In this document: positions 1 to 6,454 of the stretch, one piece after another | Numbering within the stretch: position 1 is the stretch's first letter | Layout of the letters: every line of letters starts with the position of its first letter | Virus record (IMG/VR): IMGVR_UViG_3300047678_000824 | Location: 1 to 42,420 of that record | Reading direction: 5' to 3' (one strand) | Length of the DNA: 42,420 bases | Origin: a virus | Made by a program: the position numbers and the translations under genes | The notes under the pieces: generated by a model | Told to the model about the DNA's origin: nothing | The model's input: the letters and a program-made list of their open reading frames with translations, nothing else | Databases searched by the model: none

Positions 1-825
1 TTAAAGCAGACTTTCCTGCGTGACGTGCGGCGGATGAAAAGTGCCGATGATCACAAATGGGTTTTTAGCGCGGCGCACATGGTGAAGGAACGTCGTTCCA
101 AGGAAAAGATGAAGGTCTTTGGTCTGGGCAAAGTCATCCATATATTTCTGACGCACCTTGGCGACAGCTTGATCCTTGCCGTAATGTTGCTCACAGTTCC
201 AGTAAAGCTGCCCGATTTCCCAATCCTCGATCATCAGGGTGCTTTCCTTACCTGCATCGTCGAGGAATTTGTATGAGAATTTGTAGGGCAGCTTCCGCAC
301 CAGTTTGAAATCCTCTTCGCTTTTTTCTGCGAACAGATCGCCTTGCTTCATGTCGTTAAGGATGCTGTCAACTTTGTCCTGTGCCCAGTCGGGATCGGCA
401 TCCTCCACCACGAAGTCAAGGATTTGGGCGGGCTTGAAGATGACCAGAGAAATCTCATCGGCATGGGCCTTTTTGATGATTTCTTCCTTGTTGGTATATA
501 CCTTATTCTTATCAAGAATAAGCCGTCGCCGCTCCACCCAGTCACGACGTTTCCCCGTCTCAACCTTATTGAGCAGAGTGATGTCATCGATGTTGATGAC
601 CTTGCGGCTCTCCGGCCTTGGGTCTTTTGAATTCACAGCGGTGTTGACTTCGACCCACTGATATTTTTCGTACTGTTTGTCCCCATCCAGCAGGCGGAAC
701 GGGATCGGATAGAGCCGTATCCATGATCCGTCTTCGCGGAAACCCGCTGTGCATGCGGTTTCCGTGTGGCTTTTGGAAAGCGTCGGATAGGTTTTGACAG
801 CTATCAGGACTTTCTCTTTCGCCAT
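1..825 (-). CDS. Conserved hypothetical protein paired with a DUF488 protein
   Basis: This 274-aa protein has no catalytic motif, signal peptide or membrane segment that I recognise. The N-terminus (about residues 1-45) reads as a small beta-rich domain with conserved-looking aromatic and arginine residues. The middle (about 100-175) is charged and mostly helical. The gene begins 12 nt after the stop of the upstream DUF488 gene with no good ribosome binding site, so the two are probably one mRNA with coupled translation. I recall similar proteins next to DUF488 genes in other bacteria, which makes the pair a likely functional unit, but its role is unknown. The stop codon falls at the first bases of the window, so the gene is complete. 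It may be prophage cargo or the first host genes beyond the prophage; the window cannot tell. Confidence 0.75.
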   Translation of the reverse strand: MAKEKVLIAVKTYPTLSKSHTETACTAGFREDGSWIRLYPIPFRLLDGDKQYEKYQWVEVNTAVNSKDPRPESRKVINIDDITLLNKVETGKRRDWVERRRLILDKNKVYTNKEEIIKKAHADEISLVIFKPAQILDFVVEDADPDWAQDKVDSILNDMKQGDLFAEKSEEDFKLVRKLPYKFSYKFLDDAGKESTLMIEDWEIGQLYWNCEQHYGKDQAVAKVRQKYMDDFAQTKDLHLFLGTTFLHHVRRAKNPFVIIGTFHPPHVTQESLL

Positions 826-837
826 GATGACCAGACT

Positions 838-1743
838 TTAGATGTGTTTGATGTCGTATTTCCAACCAGGAAGTGTGGAAATAGCCTTGGCGACCCGTCC
901 GCGATGGCACATGCAAACATGTGCCTCAAAACAGGTAATAGCGATGCGCTTGTCTTTCAGGAAGACGTCGAACAGGTCTTGCAGTGCCTTCACATTGCGT
1001 TTCAGTTCCTGTTTTTCGTAAGAGTCAAACAGGCGATCATAGTCAGCCTGGGTGTTCAGTTCCTGACGCTTTTCGGATGCGATCCCAAGCTCAGGGATAT
1101 GCACATAGTCGATGCCCATCTTTTTTGCGGCATCAGATAGTGTTTTTTTCGAGAAGCCATATTTGCGGCTCAGGGGATTACGACGCACATCCACCAATGT
1201 CTTAACATTGCTCTTAATGAGGCGGTTCAGGTAGCCGTCAAGGGATGCACCTTCATAGCCTATGGTAAAAAAGCACGGGGTATTGTCGGTAGAGCGTTCC
1301 TGCGCGATTGCGCTCATTTCCTGCGCATTCATGTGCTTGATGGCAATCTCGCTCTTGATCGCGTAATACGGATAGCGGCGATAAACGTCCTGTATGAGCT
1401 TTGTGCCTTTCAAAGCGGAGTATTTATCGTAGCATCTGCTGAAGGCGTCCTCGTCAAACAGACCGTTCTTCGCAAGGAAGCCGTCCTGCAACTGCCAGCC
1501 ATCCTGGTCGACCAGCGCACCAACCTCAATCAGGCGGCGCTTGTCGGCATAGGACTGGAAGGAAAAACCGCCGAAGCGATATGGCACGAATTCAAAAGAC
1601 GGTTCCTTCTCGAATTCCTGAGTAAAGAGAAACAAGTATTTCTGGAAATCTGTGTTCGACAAATGCCCGCCGAAGGCGCTGAGCAGTCCGATCAGCGTCT
1701 TTTGGCGATAATTAAGGGATACGGGTTCTTGATTCATGGCCAT
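838..1743 (-). CDS. DUF488-family protein with an N-terminal SocA/Panacea-like domain
   Basis: The 301-aa product has two parts. Residues of about 10-130 contain a YRFGGFSF motif followed by a helical stretch, which resembles the SocA-like (Panacea) antitoxin-type domain. Residues of about 155-301 are a DUF488 domain: FTIGYEG near the start, VDVRRNPLS in the middle, and a C-terminal CFEAH-x5-CHR motif with cysteines and histidines that could bind metal or act catalytically. The biochemical activity of DUF488 proteins is not established. An ATG at 1743 and a second in-frame ATG at 1737 are both possible. A perfect TATAAT ends 8 nt upstream of the second one, so the mRNA may be leaderless and begin near 1737. 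It heads a two-gene operon with the 274-aa gene. A defence or nucleic-acid-processing role is only a guess. Confidence 0.8.
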   Translation of the reverse strand: MAMNQEPVSLNYRQKTLIGLLSAFGGHLSNTDFQKYLFLFTQEFEKEPSFEFVPYRFGGFSFQSYADKRRLIEVGALVDQDGWQLQDGFLAKNGLFDEDAFSRCYDKYSALKGTKLIQDVYRRYPYYAIKSEIAIKHMNAQEMSAIAQERSTDNTPCFFTIGYEGASLDGYLNRLIKSNVKTLVDVRRNPLSRKYGFSKKTLSDAAKKMGIDYVHIPELGIASEKRQELNTQADYDRLFDSYEKQELKRNVKALQDLFDVFLKDKRIAITCFEAHVCMCHRGRVAKAISTLPGWKYDIKHI

Positions 1744-1745
1744 TT

Positions 1746-1751
1746 ATTATA
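1746..1751 (-). promoter_or_regulatory. -10 box of the DUF488 operon
   Basis: On the minus strand the sequence TATAAT sits 2 nt before the ATG at 1743 and 8 nt before the ATG at 1737. A transcript starting the usual 6-8 nt downstream would begin at or next to the second ATG, giving a leaderless message. No convincing -35 box is present at 17 nt, so the promoter may need an activator or be weak. Confidence 0.45.
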
Positions 1752-1807
1752 CCCCAATGGTTAAAATTTTGAATCGGAAACATGCCCCTGCGGCGACTTT
1801 TCTCCAT

Positions 1808-1934
1808 TTAGGAACATTTTTTGACCTGAAGCCGCAGAACCGCATAATCCTGCAACGCCACGGGAAAGGCCGCATTGGCTGGTGCAAGGTTAAGTACGAC
1901 GTGGTCGACAGCTTCAGCAAGCTGATGGACGTGG
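1808..1934 (-). pseudogene. Remnant of an outer-spanin 3' end
   Basis: Read on the minus strand, this stretch encodes a C-terminal peptide containing LAPANAAFPVALQDY and ending in QVKKCS-stop. It closely matches the C-terminus of the intact outer spanin at 2468-2704 (SAPANAAFTVALQDY, ending LKVCKK). There is no lipoprotein signal, start codon or ribosome binding site, so this is a truncated copy. Just before the shared part, HQLAEAVDH may be a diverged form of the KLADEIE segment of the intact gene. That would make the remnant part of a related but not identical spanin allele, as expected from recombination between phages. Confidence 0.7.
1842..1886. repeat. Direct repeat, left copy (spanin 3' end)
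   Basis: A 45-bp sequence that recurs in the same orientation at 2505-2549 with a single mismatch (g versus t). The two copies bracket the 143-aa rightward gene and its promoter. Each copy is part of a spanin reading frame on the minus strand, so the repeat is duplicated coding sequence, not a transposon end. Confidence 0.9.
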
Positions 1935-1939
1935 TTAGA

Positions 1940-1968
1940 TTGAAAACAGCAGCTCGACCCTGTATAAT
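1940..1968 (+). promoter_or_regulatory. Strong sigma70-type promoter of the 143-aa moron
   Basis: TTGAAA at 1940-1945 and TATAAT at 1963-1968 are separated by exactly 17 bp, a near-consensus housekeeping promoter pointing rightward. The start codon lies 52 bp downstream of the -10 box. The gene can therefore be expressed from the prophage independently of the leftward late operon, as is typical of lysogenic-conversion genes. Confidence 0.75.
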
Positions 1969-2020
1969 TTCTTCTTCTCTCTGCCCCTCCTACCAATTTC
2001 CACTTTGAGGAGAAAATGCC

Positions 2021-2452
2021 GTGGCCCTAAAAAGTAAAGAATGGTTCTACAAGACTTGCTTAAAAGAGGTCGAAAAGCATGGCCGCTTTTCGCATCTCTG
2101 TTGGGATATTTTAGAAAAGGGCATGGGACAAAAGGACAGCACACGAGGGCATGTGACCCAAGCTATCGGGGCTTGCCAAGACTTCTTGTCCAAGAACAAG
2201 AGTTTCATAAAGACAATCCAAGCAGCTGATCCGACCTATCCATTTGATGTTGCTGGAAACAAAAAGATTAGGCAATCGATTCAGTCATGGCTTACTAGTC
2301 ATAATGGAGCATATGGACGCGCCTCGTTTGGTTACAGTTACGACACGCTGAAGAACATTCTTACCCCTACCTTGGGAGGAACGCGCAAAGGTGGCGGTGG
2401 TGGTGGTGATGAATTCAAAAGAGTACTGCGTTTGATGGCTGAATTTATTTGA
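2021..2452 (+). CDS. Orphan 143-aa moron protein
   Basis: I do not recognise this protein. It is basic in its N-terminal half (MALKSKEWF...), has no signal peptide or membrane segment, and carries a run of six glycines near residue 125 followed by a short hydrophobic helix ending at the C-terminus. The GTG start is chosen because GAGGAG lies at 2007-2012 with good spacing, and the nearby ATG at 2016 meets a stop after four codons. It runs opposite to the flanking phage genes, looks AT-richer than them, has its own near-consensus promoter, and sits between two copies of the spanin 3' end. That context suggests a moron expressed in the lysogen, for example in superinfection exclusion or host fitness; this is inference from position alone. 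Confidence 0.75.
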   Translation: MALKSKEWFYKTCLKEVEKHGRFSHLCWDILEKGMGQKDSTRGHVTQAIGACQDFLSKNKSFIKTIQAADPTYPFDVAGNKKIRQSIQSWLTSHNGAYGRASFGYSYDTLKNILTPTLGGTRKGGGGGGDEFKRVLRLMAEFI

Positions 2453-2467
2453 AGCAGGCTATTCATA

Positions 2468-2704
2468 CTATTTTTTGCATACTTTCAACTGTCCTCTCAA
2501 TGCTGCATAATCCTGCAACGCCACGGTAAAGGCCGCATTGGCTGGTGCAGATTCGATTTCATCCGCCAGCTTGCTCTGAAACTCTCGATCATACTGCCGG
2601 ATCGGCGGGCAGACGCAGGCAGGGTTAGAATTTACCGCTGCACAGGCGGTCAACAAGCTCGCCGCGATTACGGGGAGCATCCAGCGTCGCACGAAGTTGA
2701 GCAT
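2468..2704 (-). CDS. Outer-membrane spanin subunit (Rz1-like lipoprotein)
   Basis: The product (78 aa from the ATG at 2704) starts with positive charges, a hydrophobic segment and the lipobox LLTAC, and is followed by a cysteine- and proline-containing stretch (CVCPP). This is the architecture of phage outer spanins, lipoproteins anchored in the inner leaflet of the outer membrane that join the inner spanin to fuse the two membranes in the last step of lysis. Its start lies inside the inner-spanin gene in another frame (80-nt overlap), as in lambda Rz/Rz1. An upstream start is possible but would place a long basic extension before the signal sequence. Its 3' end is duplicated at 1808-1934. 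Confidence 0.8.
   Translation of the reverse strand: MLNFVRRWMLPVIAASLLTACAAVNSNPACVCPPIRQYDREFQSKLADEIESAPANAAFTVALQDYAALRGQLKVCKK
2505..2549. repeat. Direct repeat, right copy (within the intact outer spanin)
   Basis: Second copy of the 45-bp sequence at 1842-1886. Here it lies inside the intact outer spanin reading frame and encodes its PANAAFTVALQDYA segment. Confidence 0.9.
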
Positions 2705-2864
2705 CCTTGATCTCCACGATTTTCTTGAGTTGGTCATAGCGTTCGGCATTGCGCCCGGCTTGCCGCGCACCAAAGAGGATGGCCATGACGGAAGCCGCGA
2801 TTGTTCCCCACCCGATCAGGCGCAGCGCATTGCTGGAAAGCCAGCCTGTGAATAGCGTCCACAT
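2625..2864 (-). CDS. Inner-membrane spanin subunit (Rz-like)
   Basis: This 79-aa protein has one N-terminal hydrophobic segment (about residues 15-36, LIGWGTIAASVMAILFG) followed by a charged helical region likely to form a coiled coil (YDQLKKIVEIKDAQLR). That fits an inner spanin anchored in the cytoplasmic membrane with its periplasmic helix reaching the outer spanin. The ATG at 2864 overlaps the TGA of the endolysin gene by one base, and the outer spanin starts within its 3' part. It is shorter than lambda Rz, but inner spanins vary greatly in length. The assignment rests on topology, overlap and position rather than sequence identity. Confidence 0.7.
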   Translation of the reverse strand: MWTLFTGWLSSNALRLIGWGTIAASVMAILFGARQAGRNAERYDQLKKIVEIKDAQLRATLDAPRNRGELVDRLCSGKF

Positions 2865-3526
2865 CAGCGCAGCCCCTTGCGGTGATCGTCGATCCGCGCC
2901 CAGACCATGACGGCGATGCCGACGAGCGTGACGCCCAGCAGCAGCCATTTCACGGCATCAAGGTATGGCGCGATGCTGAGCAACGCGTCACGGGCTGGGT
3001 CGATGCTTTCCCTGACGGCTTCCAGCACGCCGATGCCCACCGTTGCTGCTGTCGCGGTCTGGCCACCCTTAACGGTTCGGCTTTTCTGGAGATTTGGGGC
3101 TGGCGGTTCGACGCCAGCCAGCACCAAGGCTTTGTCGATCTGTGTGGCGGTATAGGGCTGTTGGCCGTTCTCGTGTCGGATAATTGCGGTTACGAGCGGT
3201 TGCAGGTCGGCATAGGTATGCAGATCAAGCGTCTGGTCAGGATCGCGTCCGCTCTCCTCGGTTACAGCTTTGATGTAGGCATCGGTGTTGTTTTCTGCCG
3301 TAGGTGCCCAGCGCGAGATGAGCGTCCGGATGGTATGTAGGCCGTGTTTATCTTGATAGGCGATCAGCGTGCGTGCCAAAGCGCGGATGCCGTAGACGGG
3401 GCTTTTGAAGATGAAGAAATCGCTGTCCGCCTGTTGTTCGGCCAGCCCCTGCCACGGGTCGTTTGAGCGGCGCAAATTGCCGGGATTGTTGTTGCGGATG
3501 CCGCGCGATGGTGTGCTTGTCGTCAT
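2864..3526 (-). CDS. Probable endolysin (P5-like N-terminus) with a C-terminal membrane anchor
   Basis: The 220-aa product begins with RGIRNNNPGNLR, a motif shared by phage proteins annotated as 'structural protein P5' or peptidoglycan-degrading enzymes with a lysozyme-like fold. Residues of about 1-130 form this putative catalytic domain. Near the C-terminus (about 194-210) a hydrophobic segment, WLLLGVTLVGIAVMVWA, would anchor the protein in the inner membrane, ending in a short charged tail. The gene has a good AAGGAG site before the ATG at 3526 and overlaps the inner spanin start. Its place between the putative holin and the spanins supports a lysis role. The C-terminal anchor is unusual, because signal-arrest endolysins carry the membrane segment at the N-terminus; a fused holin-like function is possible. 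Confidence 0.7.
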   Translation of the reverse strand: MTTSTPSRGIRNNNPGNLRRSNDPWQGLAEQQADSDFFIFKSPVYGIRALARTLIAYQDKHGLHTIRTLISRWAPTAENNTDAYIKAVTEESGRDPDQTLDLHTYADLQPLVTAIIRHENGQQPYTATQIDKALVLAGVEPPAPNLQKSRTVKGGQTATAATVGIGVLEAVRESIDPARDALLSIAPYLDAVKWLLLGVTLVGIAVMVWARIDDHRKGLR

Positions 3527-3572
3527 GTTTATCTCCTTTGATTAAGGCGAACAAAATTGTGTGATTTGCCCA

Positions 3573-3803
3573 TCAACGCGGCACGAGCCAGCGCAGAACG
3601 TGATCGAGGACGAAGCCCGCCACGCCGCCGAGGACGAGAACGACGCCGAAGCCGCCTTTCCAGCGGCTGGCAAGGCGGTCGAGATCGGCCAGACGGGAGT
3701 CCATACCGTCGAGCTTGGTTTTGAGTTCGCTCACGGCGGTGGTCAGGGCTTGCACCTGCGCCTCCAGCCTTCCAATGGCGCGGAAATATTCGGGTTCGTT
3801 CAT
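3573..3803 (-). CDS. Small membrane protein, candidate holin
   Basis: From the ATG at 3803, which has GGAGGACT upstream, the product is 76 aa. Residues of about 5-45 are a heptad-like amphipathic helix (IGRLEAQVQALTTAVSELKT) likely to form a coiled coil. They are followed by one hydrophobic segment (GFGVVLVLGGVAGFVLDHVL) and a short basic C-terminus. Small coiled-coil membrane proteins of this shape are common beside endolysin genes in tailed phages and are usually labelled holin or holin-associated. A single membrane span and the downstream endolysin and spanins make holin or antiholin the best guess. Confidence 0.55.
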   Translation of the reverse strand: MNEPEYFRAIGRLEAQVQALTTAVSELKTKLDGMDSRLADLDRLASRWKGGFGVVLVLGGVAGFVLDHVLRWLVPR

Positions 3804-3869
3804 GGCAGAGTCCTCCTGTTCCCGTCCGATGAGGACTGGCTGGTGCTGTGTGTTAAGCATTCGGTTTTC

Positions 3870-4700
3870 CTATGTGGCGACGATGATCATGCCGCCCTGC
3901 GACGGCGTTATGGGCGATCCGTTCTTGCGCAGCACCTCGACGGCAAGCTGCGTCGTGCGCAGCGAGGAGGATGTCGGGTGGCGTAAAACTTCCTGTGCCA
4001 TTTGCGTGACGCGCAACACAGCGTTCGTGGGGCGATAGAGCGTTTCCGCCGCCAACTGGCTGACCCGCATCGTCGGGTTGTTGGTGAGCGTGAAAGCGTC
4101 GGAGAAGTCCAGAAAGCCGATGCCGCTGCTGGGCAAGCCCGCGCTGGCTAGATCGCTGCCGTTGCCGCCATGCCAAAGCGTGCCGGTTCGGCTGCTGGAA
4201 ATGGCGTTGTAGGAGCGGAAGCCGATTTCCGCGACGATGCGGTCGCCAGCCAGCGCGGAGACGGACGACAGACTTTGCGTGGCGTTCAACGCCTTGCCAG
4301 CGCCCGGCGTCGTCGGCCATTCGTTGCTGAGGGGATCGGCATAGTTGGCCAGCAATGTGCCGCGCACCGTGTCGGTGTCGCCCTGCGTCACGAACACATG
4401 CATGTAATAGGCGAAGTCGGCGTCCGAGCCGTTCTCGCCCACGCCCAGCATCAGGTTCAGCGTTCCGGCAAACGTGCAGTTCGCCGCCAGCGGCGTTGAG
4501 ACGGCGCGCACCATCAGCACGTCGAAATTGGCGCTGGCCGAGGATTCCGACAGGGCAACCGAGGTTATGCCGCCCGCATTGGCGGGGTCTTGCACCGTGT
4601 GCATGCCGCGCACGACATGGCCTGTTGTTTGCTCCCAGCCGCCACGGACGGTCGGTGGCGCGTAGGCCGCGCCGCCACGCGAGAGATAGAGTTTGGGCAT
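3870..4700 (-). CDS. Virion-associated protein with C-terminal short repeats
   Basis: This 276-aa protein lies at the distal end of the tail module. The first 200 residues look like a beta-sandwich rich in small residues, serine and threonine. Residues of about 210-262 contain three tandem units of roughly 18 residues (MRVSQLAAETLYRPTNA, LRVTQMAQEVLRHPTSS, LRTTQLAVEVLRKNGS). Comparable repeats occur in minor tail or virion proteins of alphaproteobacterial phages. It follows the 337-aa gene after a 3-nt gap, so both are in one operon. A role as receptor-binding or decorating tail protein is inferred from position; no enzymatic motif is seen. Confidence 0.6.
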   Translation of the reverse strand: MPKLYLSRGGAAYAPPTVRGGWEQTTGHVVRGMHTVQDPANAGGITSVALSESSASANFDVLMVRAVSTPLAANCTFAGTLNLMLGVGENGSDADFAYYMHVFVTQGDTDTVRGTLLANYADPLSNEWPTTPGAGKALNATQSLSSVSALAGDRIVAEIGFRSYNAISSSRTGTLWHGGNGSDLASAGLPSSGIGFLDFSDAFTLTNNPTMRVSQLAAETLYRPTNAVLRVTQMAQEVLRHPTSSSLRTTQLAVEVLRKNGSPITPSQGGMIIVAT

Positions 4701-4703
4701 GTT

Positions 4704-5717
4704 TTACGCCTGCAGCTTGTAGCCGAACTCGGCTCCGTTGATGGCGGTGTCCGTCCACGCCGTTGACGTGTTGGGGTTTTGCTCGACCACCTGCAGCGCG
4801 TAGCGGTAATCGGTACCGACTGGGATGGTCGCGCCTTCGTAATCCGCGCCGCCGACGCGCGTCAGGCTGCGCAGACTGCGCGAACCGGCATCGTCTTTGC
4901 GCGCCATGATCGAGAGCATGATGCCGGAGATCGCGCCCGTGATCGAGGCAAGGTTGGAGCAATCGAAGCTGTCGCGCTTGCCGGTGACGTTTGTAGCGTT
5001 ATAGGTCGAGTCCGCGTCATACGGCACTTCGTCCACGCAATCCCAATTGCTGGCAGCACCCTGAGGCGTGAACTCGGCATAGGTGCCGACGCCGACTGGC
5101 TTTAGGGAATCCACACGGCAATCGCCCAGATAGCCGTTGTTGACCGTACCTGTGCCGTCGCAAATATACAGATCGTCTATGGCATTCTTACTGCCGCGAC
5201 CGACGAAGTAAATGCGGTTGGCGGTGTTGATCGTGCTGGACTGTTTCGTGTCGCCTGTGAAGGTCACGACGACGGACTCATTTAGCCGCGCTTCGAACAC
5301 GCCGCCACTGTCGGCAATGGTTAGCTTGGTTTCGATATAGGCCCATGTGTTGATCGCCAAGGCTGTCGTTGCAGTGGCCAGCAAGGTGCCTCCGCGATAG
5401 AGCTGTAACATTCCACCGCTGGTAATAGCTAAAGCGGCTTGCACCGCGCCGGTGTTGTCATAGAAACGCACCAGATCTGTGTTCTCCGAACCGGACAGGT
5501 TCACGGCAAAGCCGACGATCCATGTCTGCTGGTCGTCCAGCGTCAAAGAAACATAGTCGATGGAGACGCGCAGTTGCAGTGCGGTGGAACCCGCACGCCG
5601 TCCCGTGATGCCCGTCAGGCCGATGGAACTGCCGCTGTCGTTATAGGACGTGTATTTGCGCGGAATGTCCGCTGGAACAGCGTAATGATCGAACCCGTCC
5701 ATAAAACGCAAAGCCAT
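4704..5717 (-). CDS. Putative tail or baseplate structural protein (lectin-like fold likely)
   Basis: The 337-aa product starts MALRFMDGFDHY and has a beta-rich central region with alternating hydrophobic residues (IVGFAVNLSG, AYIETKLTI, VFEARLNESVVVTF), reminiscent of concanavalin/LamG-like jelly-roll domains. Such proteins are common in the tail-tip region of alphaproteobacterial siphophages. The ATG at 5717 has GGAGAAA upstream. It lies between the DUF2793-like and repeat proteins, so it probably contributes to host-surface recognition. I cannot assign a specific ligand. Confidence 0.6.
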   Translation of the reverse strand: MALRFMDGFDHYAVPADIPRKYTSYNDSGSSIGLTGITGRRAGSTALQLRVSIDYVSLTLDDQQTWIVGFAVNLSGSENTDLVRFYDNTGAVQAALAITSGGMLQLYRGGTLLATATTALAINTWAYIETKLTIADSGGVFEARLNESVVVTFTGDTKQSSTINTANRIYFVGRGSKNAIDDLYICDGTGTVNNGYLGDCRVDSLKPVGVGTYAEFTPQGAASNWDCVDEVPYDADSTYNATNVTGKRDSFDCSNLASITGAISGIMLSIMARKDDAGSRSLRSLTRVGGADYEGATIPVGTDYRYALQVVEQNPNTSTAWTDTAINGAEFGYKLQA

Positions 5718-5728
5718 GTGATTTTCTC

Positions 5729-6454
5729 CTATAAACGAATGCCCGCCAGCGACAGCCCAAGATCGGACAAGGTGCTGTCGGCGGGATTGGGCGCGGTGAT
5801 GGTCAGAATGTCTCCCAGCGCGAAATCCGTGTCCGACGCCGCCGTAAAGGTGGCTGTCGTCGCGGTGGCCGCGAATTGCATGGTGGCGAACTGGGTGCCG
5901 TTCTTCTTGATACTGAAGCTGACCGTCGCCGTAGGTGCTATGCCCACCACGCCCTTGCTGTTGGGCAAACCCGCCTGAAAGCGCACAAGCCTTGGCAAGG
6001 GATAGCGCAGAACGGTTGCGCCAGCGGCGGGTTGTCCCGACAGACTTCCGCCGACATCGTAAGGCGCGTTCACATTGGCCTCCGACACCAGAACCATGTC
6101 GGTGCCGTCGCAGTAAATAATCTTACGCAAGCTCGCGTTGATCGTGACGCCAGCGCCCGACGGTGTTTTTAGTGTCACGGCAAAACCACCCGTGGTGGCG
6201 TTTTCGACCATCAACGGTTTGCGATTGGCTGGAACCGTAATCGTTCGCGCGGCGGTCAGCGTGCCAGTGACGCGCAGATACATGGCCGTTAAGGCCTCGG
6301 TCGTCGTCAACGTAGCGTCGGCATCGGCCAGCGCTTTGGCCAGCAACCCGCACAAGGCCTGATCCAGCGCATCGAAACCGGCATTGGCCGTGACTTCCTT
6401 CTGCGCTTGGCTGGCGGCGATGTGGTCGATCAATAGATTGGGCGATTGTGTCAT
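5729..6454 (-). CDS. DUF2793-like tail-associated protein
   Basis: The N-terminus (SPNLLIDHIAASQAQKEVTANAGFD) matches the pattern of DUF2793 proteins, found near the end of alphaproteobacterial phage and GTA-related tail clusters, where a 'P-L-hydrophobic-AxxQAQKEVTxN' helix starts the protein. The rest of the 241 aa is beta-rich with low-complexity Ala/Thr segments, consistent with a trimeric fibre-like or carbohydrate-binding structure. The ATG at 6454 overlaps the stop of the upstream tail hub gene by four bases (ATGA). Expected location is the distal tail. Confidence 0.7.
   Translation of the reverse strand: MTQSPNLLIDHIAASQAQKEVTANAGFDALDQALCGLLAKALADADATLTTTEALTAMYLRVTGTLTAARTITVPANRKPLMVENATTGGFAVTLKTPSGAGVTINASLRKIIYCDGTDMVLVSEANVNAPYDVGGSLSGQPAAGATVLRYPLPRLVRFQAGLPNSKGVVGIAPTATVSFSIKKNGTQFATMQFAATATTATFTAASDTDFALGDILTITAPNPADSTLSDLGLSLAGIRL

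Noticed and set aside
1736-2008. 90-codon rightward frame before the 143-aa gene
   Set aside because: It covers the spanin remnant and the promoter, and has no ribosome binding site.
2453-2467. Rho-independent terminator after the 143-aa gene or the spanin
   Set aside because: A T-run is present near 2471-2476 but no stable GC-rich stem precedes it on either strand.
1842-2549. Transposon ends or attachment sites
   Set aside because: The direct repeats are spanin coding sequence, no transposase or integrase lies between them, and no terminal inverted repeats are visible.
3853-4962. Long minus-strand frame of 369 codons
   Set aside because: It overlaps two better supported tail genes in another frame and its composition is dominated by Arg, Ala, Gly and His, typical of an out-of-frame GC-rich translation.
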